Below, piece by piece: positions 1-13,883 of a stretch of 64,000 nt of DNA; position 1 is the stretch's first letter, and every line of letters begins with the position of its first letter. This DNA is from Tyto alba. Lineage: Eukaryota; Chordata; Aves; Strigiformes; Tytonidae. Below the pieces are notes generated by a model, which worked only from the letters and a program-made list of their open reading frames with translations, ran no database searches and had not been told where the DNA came from. The stretch spans positions 15,003,386 to 15,067,385 of the forward strand of contig NW_024881330.1 in NCBI RefSeq assembly GCF_018691265.1. The letters run 5' to 3'. Both the position numbers and the translations under genes were made by a program.

Positions 1-1516
1 AGATCTGTGACAGAACTGCTGAGCTCTGAAAGTCAGAGTGGGGCACTGACCTGTCGCATTTGCCACTCACACGGGTGCCCCAGCCCTCCCCGGGGACGTG
101 CCGTGCCGTGGGGAGGTGGGCTGGGGGCCGGCAGAGTAGGGCCTGGTGCGTAGGGAGAGGTAGTGGGGGGCTGCCTGTACCTAAAAGAAAGGAGAGGCTG
201 ACTCTGCCCCTAACATTATCTGCCCACAGGTGACCTGCTGAACTGTTCAGGGATGGCTACGGACATTTTTAGATTAAGAAAGACCTTCTCATGAAGTCCA
301 AGGCTGTACAAATGTTTCCTCCTAGCAGACTGGTCTGTGTAGGATGTTAAGAAAACAAAGCAGTGGTCCATCTGTGTAGCAGTATTTATTCTAAAAAATC
401 TTGCTTTATTTCAGAGGATGTAATATGATGATTAAACTATGAGTTTAAAGTCACTGCAGCAAGGAGGTTTCCAATTATTCATCAAGGACGCCAGATGAGT
501 TTAATGCCAGATAGCTAAAGATATGTTAGCATCATTCTTGAAAGCTAATAATAGTGCTTGCATAGCAGCCTTTATCCAAATGTAATCCTTTGACATTAGT
601 TGAACTGGAAGTGGAGATAATGAACATTTCTGAGAAATTAATGAAAGATGGTGGCATGAGACTGCACCTGGCAGCTCTGGGGATATCACCACCTCATCCG
701 AATTCCCATGCGCTATTTTAAGTGCTCATTTATGGTGCTTCACCAAATTAATGGGTCACTTACAGAAACATAGCAAAACCTGTTATTGCTGACACACCAG
801 TAACACAAACTGGTTTTTGTGTGCTTGCAAAGCTGGCAGCATCCTTGACTTCTGCCGCACCTTGCTGGATGGGGGCTTTTGAACCCCCACACTGCCCATG
901 TCAACCCAGCTGGGAAGCAGCCTCCCTTGGGCTCATCACAAGGTAAAATGACAACTGTGTTTGTGGTGTGTTAGACTGAATGATCTTACAGGATTTCCTT
1001 GCCTCAACTCCCATGAAACTGTGTGTTCTCCACTCATTTAAAGGAGAACAGGGTCACTGTCACTTCGATACACAAAAAAATTTAAGTATATAAATACATA
1101 TGGGCTCTTTTGGCAGTGGGGAACTATTCTGCTGTTGTATACTGTTTAAATTCCATTGCTTAGAAGTTCCAATTGATAGCACTGTACATGAAAAAGTGGA
1201 TTAAAAGGGATTAAAACTATAAAATAATAGCAGGTATGCTCATCTCCTGTCTTCTCACCCTGAGCCAGACAGAGCTTTTCTCCTGTTGGAGATGGACCTT
1301 CCTTACGTCTGTGACTGGGAGATAAAGTGTGTCCTCAGATGCTTCCCCTTCTGATACAATTCCTGTCCAGCCACTCTCTTTTCATTTCTGTGAGAGACAT
1401 CAATGCCCTCTTTCCACACTTTTTATTGTGAAGTACCTCAAAAGTTTAATCTATAGGCTTTCTCCTTTGATTATTTAATTTCATAATACCTTGTAGAGAT
1501 TGTTAAAAGGAAGCAG
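1..1516. other. Intergenic, no gene seen
   Basis: The first 180 bp are G+C-rich and the rest is AT-rich. No exon, RNA gene or clear repeat was recognised. The 3' end of TAF2, the upstream neighbour in mammals, was looked for and not seen. Confidence 0.6.
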
Positions 1517-2135
1517 TGGTGGGTTGACCTTGGCTGGCTGCCAGATGCCCATCCAACTGCTCTCTCACTCCCCTTCCTCAGCAGTGCAGGGGGAGAAAAT
1601 AAGATGGAAAAGCTCATGAGCTGAGATAAAGACAGGGGGATCACTTACCACTTACTGTCATGGGCAAAACAGACTCGACTCGGGAAAAATTAATTTAATT
1701 TATTGCCAATTAAAATAGATTTAGGTAGCCAGAAGCAAAGACAAAAATTAAAACACTTTTCCCAGGCTCAGCTTCACTCCTTCATTCCTGACTCCTCCAC
1801 CCCACTGAGGTCTCTTCCACGGGCTGCTGGGGCATCTCTGCTCAGGCACCTGGAGCATGTCCTCCCCTCCTCCTTCATGACCATGGTGTCGGCAGGGCTC
1901 TTTCTCACAATTTTTCTCTCACTCCTCACTACCTGCACAGAGTTTTTTACCCTTTCTTCAATATGTTTTACCAGAGGAGCCACCGTCTCAGCCGAGGGGC
2001 TCAGCTGTGCCCTGTGGTGTGTCTGTCGGAGCCGGCTGTGTTGGGCACGGGGCAGCCCCGGCCAGTCCTCACAGAGGCCGCCCTGCAGCCCCCGCCGCCA
2101 GCACCTGGGCACGGACACCCAGCACAGAAGCCTTA
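1517..2135 (-). mobile_element. Degraded avian endogenous-retrovirus LTR (probable)
   Basis: Starts TGGTGGGTTGACCTTGGCTG and continues with sequence I recognise as a high-copy bird LTR family (GGGCAAAACAGACTCGACT near 1662-1680). Read on the - strand it has an AATAAA signal (near 1700), a degraded TATA-like stretch (near 1965) and a G-rich end near 2100. It is probably a solo LTR: no retroviral coding sequence flanks it. Open frames here, such as 1703-2143 on +, come from the LTR and are not genes. The right boundary is uncertain by tens of bases. Confidence 0.7.
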
Positions 2136-5100
2136 AATCTTGACCTCATATTTATAAAAACAATGCACAATTTTACATGTTTCTGGACTCTCTGATCTTC
2201 TGTTTCCGTGTGTTTTTTGGCTGCTTAAAGATTTTAACTTGAAAGCCTTCTTGTTTCAAAAGTTGTCTCTGGCTTTGCTATCACTCACCTCCTCACTGAC
2301 TTCTGCCTTTTTTTTTTTTTTTTTTCTGATGGGTTCTTGGGAACTCATCCTTGAACATAACCTTATTTTTAATTCCCCTGTCATCTGGTATAGTAACCTG
2401 CACGTCATTTGTGGAACATGGCCAAAGCTGTTCCTGCCATTCTTTCCCTGAAACCCTTCATCCCATGGCATCTACCTCCCATCCCAATTACTACAATTTC
2501 CCATTTTATTCTCTTCACAGCTCTTAATTTCTTGCTGCTTGTTGTTAAATACCATGTTCTGCTGAGGTTCTTCCTCTCATCACTCTTGTGTTCAAAGAAG
2601 TTAGGATATATGGACTGTCCTGGGTAATATCACTTTGATCATACAGGCTTTTTGATCTAATGTCAAATTTCAAGCTTCTGGCTTTGTCTTGGCGTGTGTC
2701 AAAATGCAGGTGGCTGTAGGGACAAGGCAGGTTGTGCTTCCTAGGCTGCTGGGCCACACGTGCGCTTAGCCAGGAATAACTCATGAGATGTTCTCAGATA
2801 AGTCCAATATGCTTGTGTTTACACACAAACCAACCCACCAGGTCACTCTTTTGCCAGATACGGATAGCAGCAAGGGGGCAATGTGTGAACCTGAAGAAAG
2901 GATGATTTTACTGCTCTGTCTTGTAGCAAAAGTTATCAGAGTCAGTGCAGGCCAAACTTCTCCAAATGGGCTCCACGGGGAGTCATTCCAGGTTTTATGG
3001 AGAGCCCTGTACAAACCTGGGACTGGATTTGAACACTTCCCTCAGCACTTTGCAGACAGCATAACAAAGCAGAGGGGAGGAATGCAGCCTGTGTTTTCAG
3101 TGACTTGACTCCTGCAGCTCAACTCTGTGGAATTGCTCCAAACTGCCCTATTTAATTGGGAGTCCTAGAGGCAGGGTAAGATTTTGGTGCAGCAGGATGC
3201 ACCAGTACTCTTGACAAATAGCGGTAGAAAGGACAAAGACAATAAAGTGAATTTCAAGGTAGAAGTTACTATCTACAGAATATTTGTTCACCTATTGCTG
3301 TACATTTCCCCTTGCAGAAAAATCTTTTTAGTCATATTAACTATATGTCCCTGGTGCTGTGGATGAATATGACAGCCTCAAAACCTTTTCCGGCCATAGG
3401 GGAAAGGGGCAAGGGCTGGTGGGTGTTACTGGAGCTGGGACAGGATGGTGGTAAAGAACCCCTGTTGTGGCAGCAGCAGAGAGACTGTGGGATCACCCCT
3501 GCACCAAATTCAGTGTTGGGGATACCAAAGCTGGGATAAAGAAACTTTGATTTCAGCTGCAGGGTAACAAATTGCTGCCCCTATGGCTATACCAGTCTGT
3601 GGTTTGGTACGTCAACATTGGCCTCAGATCAGCCCTCATCTGTATCAGGGTCAGTGAAGGATGTTGAGCGCAATACTTAAAAACTTCATAGGCTGTATGA
3701 AGAGAAAATATGGTTTGGTTCAGCCATCTTTAGAGAAACAAGAGTATGAATTTGTGGCTGCTGGCTGGTACCTGCAGCAGGTGACACTGGAAGCACATAG
3801 CTCAGCCCAGGAGAGTTACAGCTTCCTCAGACATTTTGGGCATTCCTCAAAGGCCCTCCTTGCACCACGCCCCACACCCCCACCCCCCTCCAAGAAATAT
3901 TGGCTGAGGCAATCCAAAACATCCCATGGATGAAAATCTGGCCACTATGATGAGATGAGGAGAAAATGTCCCTATGAAACAACACTTTGTAAATAATTAA
4001 GTTGCTATCACCTGTAAATACTTGTTTTCCTTTCTTTCCATGCTGGAGCTGCACAGCTTAAGGTGGCAGTGAAGACAACAGGCAAACCCCAGACAAGGTC
4101 ACCCCTCTGGGGTAGGACAGAGAGAAGAGATCAGGGCTATAAAATTGGGTGAAATTCCCTTGGACCTGATGGCCCTTCATTCAGGATAAATGTAAGAAGC
4201 CCTTTAGTGCCTCTTGGATATCCAAAACAATAGGATTCCTTTCCCTGCTCAGGGAAACAGCATTTTTTTGTACATTCTTTGTAAAGGACAGAATCACTGG
4301 GTGCCACAATCTAAATTCTCTCTTAAAGGAAACAACCCAAAGGGCCCCAATCTCAGTTGGATGCTAAATCCAAAAGAATTCATTACTCAGGTCATTTGTG
4401 CTTGACCACATAAATTCAATACACCTAAATAGGCTCTAATTTTTTTATGTCCCTTAACCTATATTGGACTTGTGCAATAGAGTACAACTGAAACAGAGCA
4501 TTACCAATAAAGCAGAGATCACAAGGATGGTTTCCTCCCCCCAAGCTCCACAACAGAGGGAACAAGAAAGAAATATTCCCTTTTGGAATCTCCAAAGCTC
4601 TGTTCTCCCTCAACACTAAGATGTCTTTTCTGCCCTTCCATTCCTCTGCCCAGCCAGCTCAGCATTCCCCACAGACAGTAGGAGATGGCTGTGACAGTCA
4701 TGGGATACCGGGTGCCCTTCATCTACTCTGCTGTCCTGGCAGTTGCTGCTGGCAGCATCAAGTCTCGTTTATTTGCTGAAGCTGCCACCTCCCCAAAAAC
4801 CTCCTACGCCTCTGTCCTGCAGTCTGGCTGAACTTTCACCTGCCCTTATACAATGGGGCTTTGGGGTTGGCTTATTTGTTTTATTCATAATGTGACAGAA
4901 TAGGAAGCAATGAAAGCAGAAGCTTTCCTAGTTTAATTGTTTTAATCCAATACCTTCCTAAACCATGTTGAATTATCTGCAGAATCAAGCAGATGCTTCA
5001 GCAGGCTTAGGCTGCCTACAAGCAGGGGTATGAACATGAGGTTATAGTCCGATACTCATTTTCAAACAGCTGTTGTGGTTTAAGCTACCACAGAGGAAGC

Positions 5101-5253
5101 TTGTACGTGCTCCTGTTCTGTCTCAGTGCAAAGCAAACCTGGTTTACCCTAGGGGCAGGGGTGCTCCTCCTCTGCTGACTTTAGCTATTGCCTAAAGATA
5201 TTGCTGCTCCTTGCCTGTTTCCAGCCTTCATCCTGGATTTTTTGCCCAAAGTG
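2136..5253. other. Intergenic, no gene seen
   Basis: Mixed-composition DNA with an 18-T run at 2308-2325. Open frames up to 106 codons (2788-3108) have no recognisable domain or splice context. Confidence 0.55.
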
Positions 5254-5391
5254 TGTTTTGGTTTGGTTTGGTTTGGTTTGCTTTGTTTTTTGTTTTTTTT
5301 TTTTTTTTTTTTTTTTTGTTTGTTTGTTTGTTTGGGTTTTTTTGTGTGTTTGTTTGTTTGTGCGTTTGCTTGTTTGTTTGTTTGTTTTTAA
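5254..5391. repeat. (GGTTT)n / T25 / (TTTG)n low-complexity tract
   Basis: About five GGTTT units, then a 25-T run (5293-5317), then imperfect TTTG units. Phenylalanine/cysteine-rich open frames over it are artefacts. Confidence 0.9.
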
Positions 5392-7360
5392 GATGATTTA
5401 ATCATAGCGTTCCTCAGCAACCAGGCTGGTGGAAAATCACCCAAACAGTGAAACTCCCATGGTCAGTGTGGTGCAGAGGTGGGGGAGAAGCAACCAGGCT
5501 GGGCAATTCCTCACCCAAAAGGATGAAATGTAAAGTTCTCACACCAGAGCAGGGATAGCAGGCACTGGAGGCCTTTCCTTCAGCTAGCAAAGCTATTGCT
5601 GGAAAAGGAAGTGTGTCCATTCTCTTCACCAGAGTGGTAGTTTACTCTGTCCTTTTTACATGGGTTGGTCCAGAGGTTGCCTTCAAAGGTATTTGCATCT
5701 TCTTGGAGAAGAGGTAGCAATGGACAGTGAAAGGATGCTAATTGAATAGTCCTAGCTGTTTTGCAGGCTCTCTGTGGATACCCAGGAACATCTGTCTCTG
5801 CCCTGAAAAACTTCAACAAATAGAATTTCAAGTTGACTTTAGTCCTGTCTTCTGTGAAAAAGAGATTTACTGGGGTGGGGAGCCTTCTGTGAAGGCTGAG
5901 CGAAGCAGATCTGCTTTTGTTTTACAGCTGTCAGCAATCATTAAACCGAGGAAACAATTCTTTATGAATATCTTGTATTGCTAAATGAAAAAAGGAAAGA
6001 GTTAAACAAAACTTAATAACATTATTTGCTTTAAAATATTGAAGAAATCTATTAATAATTAATTGGCCAGAATTTCCCTACAGTCTACTTGATTAATCCA
6101 TTAAAAAAATTATTCTTTATTCCTATCCAAAGGTTCATGCTGAAAAGGTGAAAAAAGTATTTACTCCAAACCCCTCCCCCGATATTCCTTATGCAAACCC
6201 ATTCTAGCACAGTTGCATATTTTTGATTTCTGGAACTTTCCTTCATTTTTTAATATTGCATTCCTGAAGAGCTTGACACTTATTCAGTTACACATTATGA
6301 TATGGGTTTAAAGAAAATAATCCAGCAATGGATGACATTGTTTTGTTGTTGAAATGTCGCTTATACTTTTCTTACCCATAGAAAACGGGGAGTACTGTTC
6401 CAACAGGATGTTTTTCCCTTTGTACTTACATTTGTCATTTTTGCACTCGGCTGTAATCAGACAAAAAAGCCGGCATTCAACTAAAGCGGTGGTGACATGG
6501 TTCAACTTAGGAAAATTTGTGATGCTTGGAAAGTGGCCCATCTGTCTGAAATGACCTAAAAAGCAATACACAATTGTTTTACACTTTTGTGCTTTGCCAT
6601 TAAAACAGGCAGCAGCAGATGCATGGTAAGAAAAACGGGGAGCTGAGCGTGTGCTGCGGTGACACTGCTCCCCTGGGAGCAGCAGCGAAGGGGGAGCAAG
6701 AGAAGAGCTTGTCTGTGCTCTGGCCCCCACTCCTCTGGCCGTGGGATGCTGCTTATTTACAGTACCTGACTTGGGGATCACTTCCAGGGCTGAGGACCGG
6801 TGCAGAGAACTGATCCAACTGCAGAAACTGTCAAAGAAAGGGAATTTTTGTAACCTGTTTTGAGTTGCAGTGTGGCTCTAGGAGTGGTTGTTTGGGTGAG
6901 AGGGATGGAAGTGCTGGCAAGGACCAGCCAGTCTGCCAGGGCTGCTGGTGGATGCTTGGTATCCAGATTCTACTTGCTGGTTTTATTTCTGTTCTGAAGG
7001 CAAAGGGCAGAAAATCCAGTTATTTCCAGGTTAATCAAATACCTCATTCCTCTCAAAAGCTGAGGATAGCTTAAGCTTGTGTAAGTTATAAAGATGTGCC
7101 TCTCAACTATGAGATAAATCAGTATCCCCAAAAAGAGGTTGCAGATGGGACCAAGTTTGTGACAGTGTTAGCTGTGTCCTCATTTTATGCATTATTCTTT
7201 GAGCAAAAGCCTCTACAGTTCCTATTGTATTCTCCTTCACATAAGTTTTCATGGGGCCACTCGGTGAATCCAATCAGGCAGTTTAGGCAGCTTATAATAA
7301 TTGTTATTTTTCTTTTTCAGAGGACATCTCTTCTTCATCAGATGTCCTAATTTCTTCAGG
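5392..7360. other. Intergenic, no gene seen
   Basis: AT-rich with no recognisable exon. The longest frame, 157 codons on - at 6308-6781, shows no domain. A short perfect inverted repeat lies at 7321-7329/7340-7348. Confidence 0.55.
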
Positions 7361-7432
7361 GTTTTTTTGTTTTGTTTTGTTTTTTTTGTTTGTTTGTTTT
7401 TGTTTGTTTGTTTTCTTTTTTATTTTTTTAAT
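7361..7432. repeat. T-rich (TTTG)n tract
   Basis: Imperfect TTTTG and TTTG units grading into T-rich sequence. Confidence 0.85.
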
Positions 7433-10400
7433 AGAGGATTTCCCTCTCCTTACGGTAGACTGATTGCATTTAGTAATGCAGTCTTGCAGTCCTTATGCAA
7501 ATAAAATATCTCTGCACTTGAACCAGACTTGTGTTCATGTGAAGTAGGTTCAAGCCCCAGAAGGCCCTCAGCATTTTTGTCTGAACTGCATCACTGCCAC
7601 AGCCTGTTCTGTGTTCATGCATTCATCTACTGTGCCAAAAAAAAGCCTTCATAAGTGCAGATGCTTATAGGTCACCATAACAGCAGCCAGTTCTTCAGTC
7701 TTGAGATGTATCCTTATGCATAGAAAGAGGAGTAAAATGTGCCCACATGAAGGCATGATCCTGTTTGTCATGGGAGAGTCCTCTGTTTCCAGCCTGACCC
7801 TACTTTGCTTTTTCTGCAGAAGTGTTGGTACTGCAGAGCATGGATGTCCAAAACCTCAACTGCAGGCAAGTTGAGAACAATATTCTTAGTGACATATCTC
7901 TTTAAACTGAAATCAAATAGAATCATGTATTTAGAAAATATCAGTGTGGTTTTTTTTTTTATTTTTAGATTAATAAGAAGAAACATATTAATTAAAATGC
8001 TTCTTTCTTGATTCAAGTGCCAAAAACATAAAAAAAAAAAAAAAAAAGAGATTTCAAACAAACAAACAGACAGGAACTCTTGTTGGCAAAGAAAACAAAC
8101 TCAGAGTAAACAAAACAGTATTAATTGTATCCACATTTCACTTGTAGGGGAGAGATTAGCACTTGGAAATTTTTTAATCATATCCAAGCCTTGAGCTTGA
8201 AAAGTTCACCAAAATAGAGTTCGGGCTGAGGGTAAATGTGATTAAGTAGGAGAGATATGTTACAGCATTATTGTAGAAGTGCCCACAAAAAGTTTTATAG
8301 GGAATTGAGGGAATTCAAAGCTAATAGTCTACTGAGAAAAGTTTGAACATGGCAAAGGATGTACATACAAGTTACACAAAGAAAATAGGAATGTGATTCG
8401 AAGTCTAGAAAACTTGCTTTATTTCATCTTTAAGTAGCTTCCCCATCTCTGTTTCTGTGGATTTTTTTTTTTCTCTTTTAGCTTTAACTCATTGTTTCTA
8501 GAGGGCTATTGTTTTTGTGGGACAGAATAGGCCATATCACTTGTAAAATTCAAATAAATGACCAGTGATTATTTGTGACACATGCAAGGTACTGTGCAAG
8601 GTCCTTGAGACCTCCAGACTGCTCTTAGAGGCTAGGTGGATTATTTTCACACCATCAAAGCCTACAGCTCTTTCAAAAAGATAGAGATAAAGCTGTTGAT
8701 GGGCACCTGTAACACCCATCACCATCTCAAGCAGTGGAAAGCAAGGCTGAGGACCTGAAGACATACTTAGCCTTTCATGGTCTGCACTAAAAACACATAT
8801 TGGGCTCTTTGGCTTCATGTTTCACTCATTCATATCCTCCATTAAGTGATTTTTCATCATGGAACAGTTTTTATTCTGCAGCATGCTAAATTTTTTATAT
8901 ATTATTATCTTAAGAAACATAGTTCTGAACTCAATGCATTTTAGTGAAGCACTTGTGCTGCTTCATAATAGTAATATTGTCCTGAAACTGAATTGAGAAA
9001 ATAGTTTCTTTGAAGATGATGAAGGCATACATGTTGGACAAAGGTTAATGCTGTTGCTGTCATGTGTGGTTCGTGGGGAGAGGTGTAATACCCTCTGTTG
9101 TAGCGGTTGGTCTATTAGCTGTAGTACTGCTGGGAGGAGAGAGACAGGCATTCAGGCACCCAAAGCTTTCCTCATGTGACTGAAAACTTGTCTCCTATTT
9201 CCAGCTAATTTAGCTGTTCTGATAAAAGACATGGCCTTGGTTATAATCCTCGCTGTTCTTGTGTGCAGGCGCAAATGGTGATTGTGTTTAGGGTGAGCTA
9301 CGGCCCCTCCACTGGCATCAGAGATACCTTCAGGAGCTGCAGTGCTGTCACCGAATCCACAGCCCTCATTTAGCCACTGAAGCTGTTGTATCTGATGTGG
9401 GGCATGGGAGAATTTATTTCTCTACTGCATTATGCCCTCCTTTTTTTCACCAGGCTACTTGCCTGGGTTTCAGTCCTCATCCCAGTGAGTATACAAGTGC
9501 TTTACATGAGCAAAGCAGAGTCTGGGACTCAGGTCCTCCCTTGGCCCGCAGTTCCTCTTCTCTCTGGGTAGGCAGAGCACGTAGGCTGTTTTGGACAGGC
9601 ATGCACTCAGTACACACGTGTTTTCTGTAGGACATAGTTTGGTAGCAGTCCTGGGAGGGTGCTCACAAGAGGGTGAGGTGAGGAGGGATGTGATGTGCTT
9701 TGCTGATCGTCCACAGTGAGGTTTGGGATGGATCTGTGTGCTCACCTCCCAGCCCTGTGAACCCTGCAGGCGTTGTTATGTAGGGTGCTCAGAAATGTTG
9801 ATGGGCCTATAGGTGCCTAAGGCACCTGGTGCCTCGGGGGCTAGGTGGCAGCAAACTGCAATTTTGAAGACTTTAATTTGTCCATTATTGTCCCTGAGGG
9901 TCTGGCACCTCTTTATGGGTCTTTCTGGACAAGAAAGTCATTGTCAGCACACTCCTTCAGTGCACCAGGCACCACGGTTTGCATACCTTTCCCCTCAGGG
10001 TGGTGATGAGCAGACAGATAATTGATGACTGTTCCTCAAGCCTCAGGGTGCTGCTGGATGAGTTGAGGCACTGCGGTGAGGAGGGTGTACTCGCAGGAGC
10101 CCAGCCTGGTTTGTGGGTCTTCCCAATCTCATGGAGTAGCAATGGGCATGGTGGTGCAGCTCCTTGGCAGTAACTCCTGTGCCCTCTGCCAGGGAGATCG
10201 CCATACAACTTTTACATCTGTAAGAACAAAGGATACTTGCAGAAGCTGCCGCAACTCTCACATGTCCCACAGTCCAAGGAAGAGACAGTCTGACCCTTGT
10301 CTATGTTAACAGCTTCTTTTCCTCGATACCCTGCCTATCCCTTTAAAGCATCCATGTGAACATCTGTATCCTTTCCCACCTTTTATGATCAGACTGTAAT

Positions 10401-13400
10401 TTTTTGTTTCCAAGCCAGCTTGCCAATCATTTGAAGTCTATCACTTTCTGGAGTATTTTGCCTTGATCAGGTAAAGACGACTTCTCAGTGACCCTATGTT
10501 TGGGTCTTCAGTGGTACTATTACAAGATGAGCAGATACAGCTCCCTTGTCCTTCAGCAACTCTTGTGTATTTTTTCCTGCATACCCAAGTTGTGCAATCA
10601 TGTTTCTGGGCTCCTGTATGTGGCTGTAGCCTGGATCCTGGGCTGATCTCTGATGAAGGACTGCTCATCACAGGTCATTACCCTCCTGCACTGAATCTTA
10701 CACTTCTTGGCTCTCTTTTTGTCATCAGACCGCTGACCCTGCTTGGCTTTGCTGTCCTTGCCCTCATACACTCCCTTTCCCTTCCTTCTTTGTCTTATCA
10801 GTCACTGCACTGGCTGAAGGGCCAAAGATACTTGGTTTTGATCTACAAAGTCCTATAAAAATATGGTTTAAAGTCCTTTATACACAGGAATCATCTGCTC
10901 TTGTTATGCCTTGCCTCTTTGGTCTTGCTAAAAAACCCCAGGGTGTTTTCAGGGAGGGACTCACATCTTCCCATGTTCACTTTGGCTGCTGGAAGCTTAT
11001 TTGGTTTCACAGTGCTTGTATTTGAGGAGGCTTGATGTGGACACTGCTTGAATTTCTGTAGTTTATCAAAAGGTTTTGTTCTTTGAAACTGCTGTTTCAT
11101 GTACCCAATTGTTTTTCTTGACTGCAAGTATACATGGAAGCTGTGTTTGAGGGGGTGAGAGCTCTGGAGCCCTTTGGAGAAGTCCTTTACCTTTCTGCCT
11201 TTCATGCTGCTGTCAAGCATACTGGAGGATTTTACCCTGGCCCCCCGGTCACCTGATGTGGCTGCATCCAGCATCTAGTGCAAAGTGGAGATGAGTAGCT
11301 AAAAAGACTCATTTCTCTAGAGTCCACTCCATCCCCAAACTCTGACTCAGCCAGTATATTTGATTTCTCTTCATTTTCTTTTCTCATTAATATAATTGCT
11401 CAAGAAAAATCAGTTTTATGTAAGACTGTAAGTACTGCCTTTCTTATATTAACTGTGTGGAATAGCAGAGCAGGAATGCTTGTAACTGTGGAAATGTTAT
11501 GGTACGAACTTCTCATGTGAAGTGGCACCTAGCGGCTGGTTGGAAGTTTTGCATCCTGAGTTGAGTAGGATCATATAGGCAGGCTGTAAAAGCCAGAGTC
11601 TCATTCTTATGAACATCAAGTGATGAAGAGGCACTTCATATTCCGTTGATCTTGTTAAAATTACTTTTTTTTAAGGAATGTGTTTCATTTAAACCCTAAA
11701 AACTTGCACTGAACCGCTGCATTCTTGGGCCAGGAATAGGTTATTTCATCTTTAGTCTTTCTTATTCTGATGAGTAAAATGGCAGTTAATTGCTAAAAAA
11801 GTTAATTGCCAGTGATCCCAGCAGTGAAATTTTGCCTGAACATCAGACCAAGCTTATGCTAATAGGTTCCTCGTACATCTGGGGGGTGGCTTCAGGCAGA
11901 ATCCTTGTGACAAAAAGATGATTGTGCGTCTGAGTATGCGGTCAGTTTAGAGCTACTGGAAAATGTGTCTTACATAACACATATGAAAAAGATTAGCAGT
12001 TTCAGAGTCGTCATCATCTATAGTTCTAAAGGATATTACAAATGAGGTTAATTAATATAACATACTTGTAGCAAGGACCGGGAAACATAAAATGAGCTCC
12101 TCCATTTATGTGAAATTGTGCAGTTTACAAGCTCTAGAGAGTTTACTTGAATGGAAAAATGAAATACGTATTTTCAAATCAGTAGAAGCCATCCATGATG
12201 CTGTATTTTTTGGTTTTGTTTCTTGCTTTATTTTTCTGGGTGGCCATTTTTCACTTATGTAGGAACTTTCTTTCAAAAGATCTGAGCACCTGTGTTCTAG
12301 GAAAATATAAAGGAACAAGAAAAGCTCAGCATCTCTGAAAATGAGGCGGATGTATTGGCTTGGGCACTCAAGATTGGCCACCAGATTTGAAAATTCGGTT
12401 GTGTTTTGACTGTGTCACTCAGCAACCTGAAGGTCCCAGGTTGGAGGAGAGCTTGGGGCTACTATTTCCCATGTTTTGCCCATGAAATCATGAACTTAAT
12501 TAGCTGAGATACACAGGCAACACTGTTGAGTGATTTTATTTGTGACATCTTTGGTTTCCCTTCTGCTGCTGTCACACACTGCTGTACTTACCTTGTGCTT
12601 GGGGATAAAGTTGTTTAACCACAGGATATACCAGAGTGTAAGGGTGAAGAATTTTATAGGATCAGCTAGTAAAAATTTTTGTGATTACTTTTCTCTAGAC
12701 CTCTGGGCAGTTTTTTTCTTTTTACTAGGAAAATATTGCCTGTTGCAACCTATTTAATTTTCAACCCAGCTAGTGATGAAGTGAACATCAGAAGACGAAT
12801 CTGGACTTCACAGTCCTGGTCTGTGCAAGGGAGAGGAATCCAATGTCCTAGTGTAGCTAAGATGTAGGTCTTCTCCAGCTAATTACATCTCCCTGAGGCT
12901 TGCAGTGCAAAGTTTCAGCTGCACAATGGAGCCACTTTTAGTTAAGAAACTGCATAAAAAAGGATTGGCTCCTAGCAAAGGCTGGCAGGCTGATAAGATG
13001 TTGGTAGCAAAGAGGAGGGCTTCTTAGTCACTGTCCTGTAAAGCTACATGGTGGGGAAGGACAGATATTGCAGCAGGTAAAAGGAAACCTGTGAACAAAG
13101 CTCAGAATTGTACATGGTTAATACTACAAGACAGTTTAAAGAAAACTGTACTGTGTTTCTTAATGCCAGTATAGAATATGGGACAGGTCCCAAGGGAAAA
13201 TCAGTCCATCCAAGGGCTTACAAACCTTGACACTGTCCCTTTAAATGTAATTGTTAGTAAACACTTTAATGAAAGAAGCTTTCATCAGAGAAAAAAGTGG
13301 TAAACTACACTGGTAAATAATTTGCCTTGGCAAATAATATTTAAGCCACTGATTTGAACCGTAATTCTGCTCAGTATTATCGTGTGCTTTGTAAATAGAA

Positions 13401-13529
13401 GTGCTTATCCAAACAGCTGAGCTTTCTGTTGTTGTTGATGAAAATGGGAAAATGTGGGGCAGAGGGAACATGTCACTTCCCTTCCTTTCTGGAAATCTGT
13501 AGTTTCCAGCTATTCAGATAAAACTGCTT
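7433..13529. other. Intergenic upstream of ENPP2, no gene seen
   Basis: Contains an A18 run (8030-8047). A 127-codon open frame on - (10891-11274), with a further 76-codon frame at 10441-10671, is the longest stop-free stretch; I do not recognise either. Enhancers could be present but cannot be read from sequence alone. Confidence 0.5.
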
Positions 13530-13866
13530 GCGTTTCCATCGATCCGAGCCGTGCTCCGCCACAGCAGCACGGGAGACCATCAGTGAGAAATAACCCCTCG
13601 CTCTGAGGGTGTCCCTAGTTTGGGGGGGACTCTGCTCTGCCACCCACTTAGAAACTTCAGGAGCACCCTTGGAGAACGAAATGGCTGGGGTCTCACCCCG
13701 GCTTCCCAAACCCACTGGGGCCGTCGTAAGGCCAGGAGCTGGGGCTACGTCCTCACCCCGTGCGCCGAGCCCACCGTGCCACGCCACGCCGCCTGCAACG
13801 TTGGGTGACCCTTGAGGGTGGCATCAGGATATTTTCATTTTGCAGCCCACAGTGAGCCTTTCCCCG

Positions 13867-13883
13867 CCCCCCCCCCCCCCCCC
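13867..13883. repeat. C17 homopolymer in the promoter region
   Basis: A run of 17 cytosines, preceded by CCCCG and followed by GCC, lies about 390 bp upstream of the ENPP2 start codon. It is likely length-variable. Confidence 0.9.

Noticed and set aside
5188..5401. Phe/Cys/Val-rich open frames
   Set aside because: Translation of T/G low-complexity repeats.
6308..6781. 157-codon frame on the - strand
   Set aside because: No domain, no splice context, no recognised similarity; chance length is plausible.
7545..7565. GTTCAAGCCCC resembling a tRNA B box
   Set aside because: No matching A box or cloverleaf upstream.
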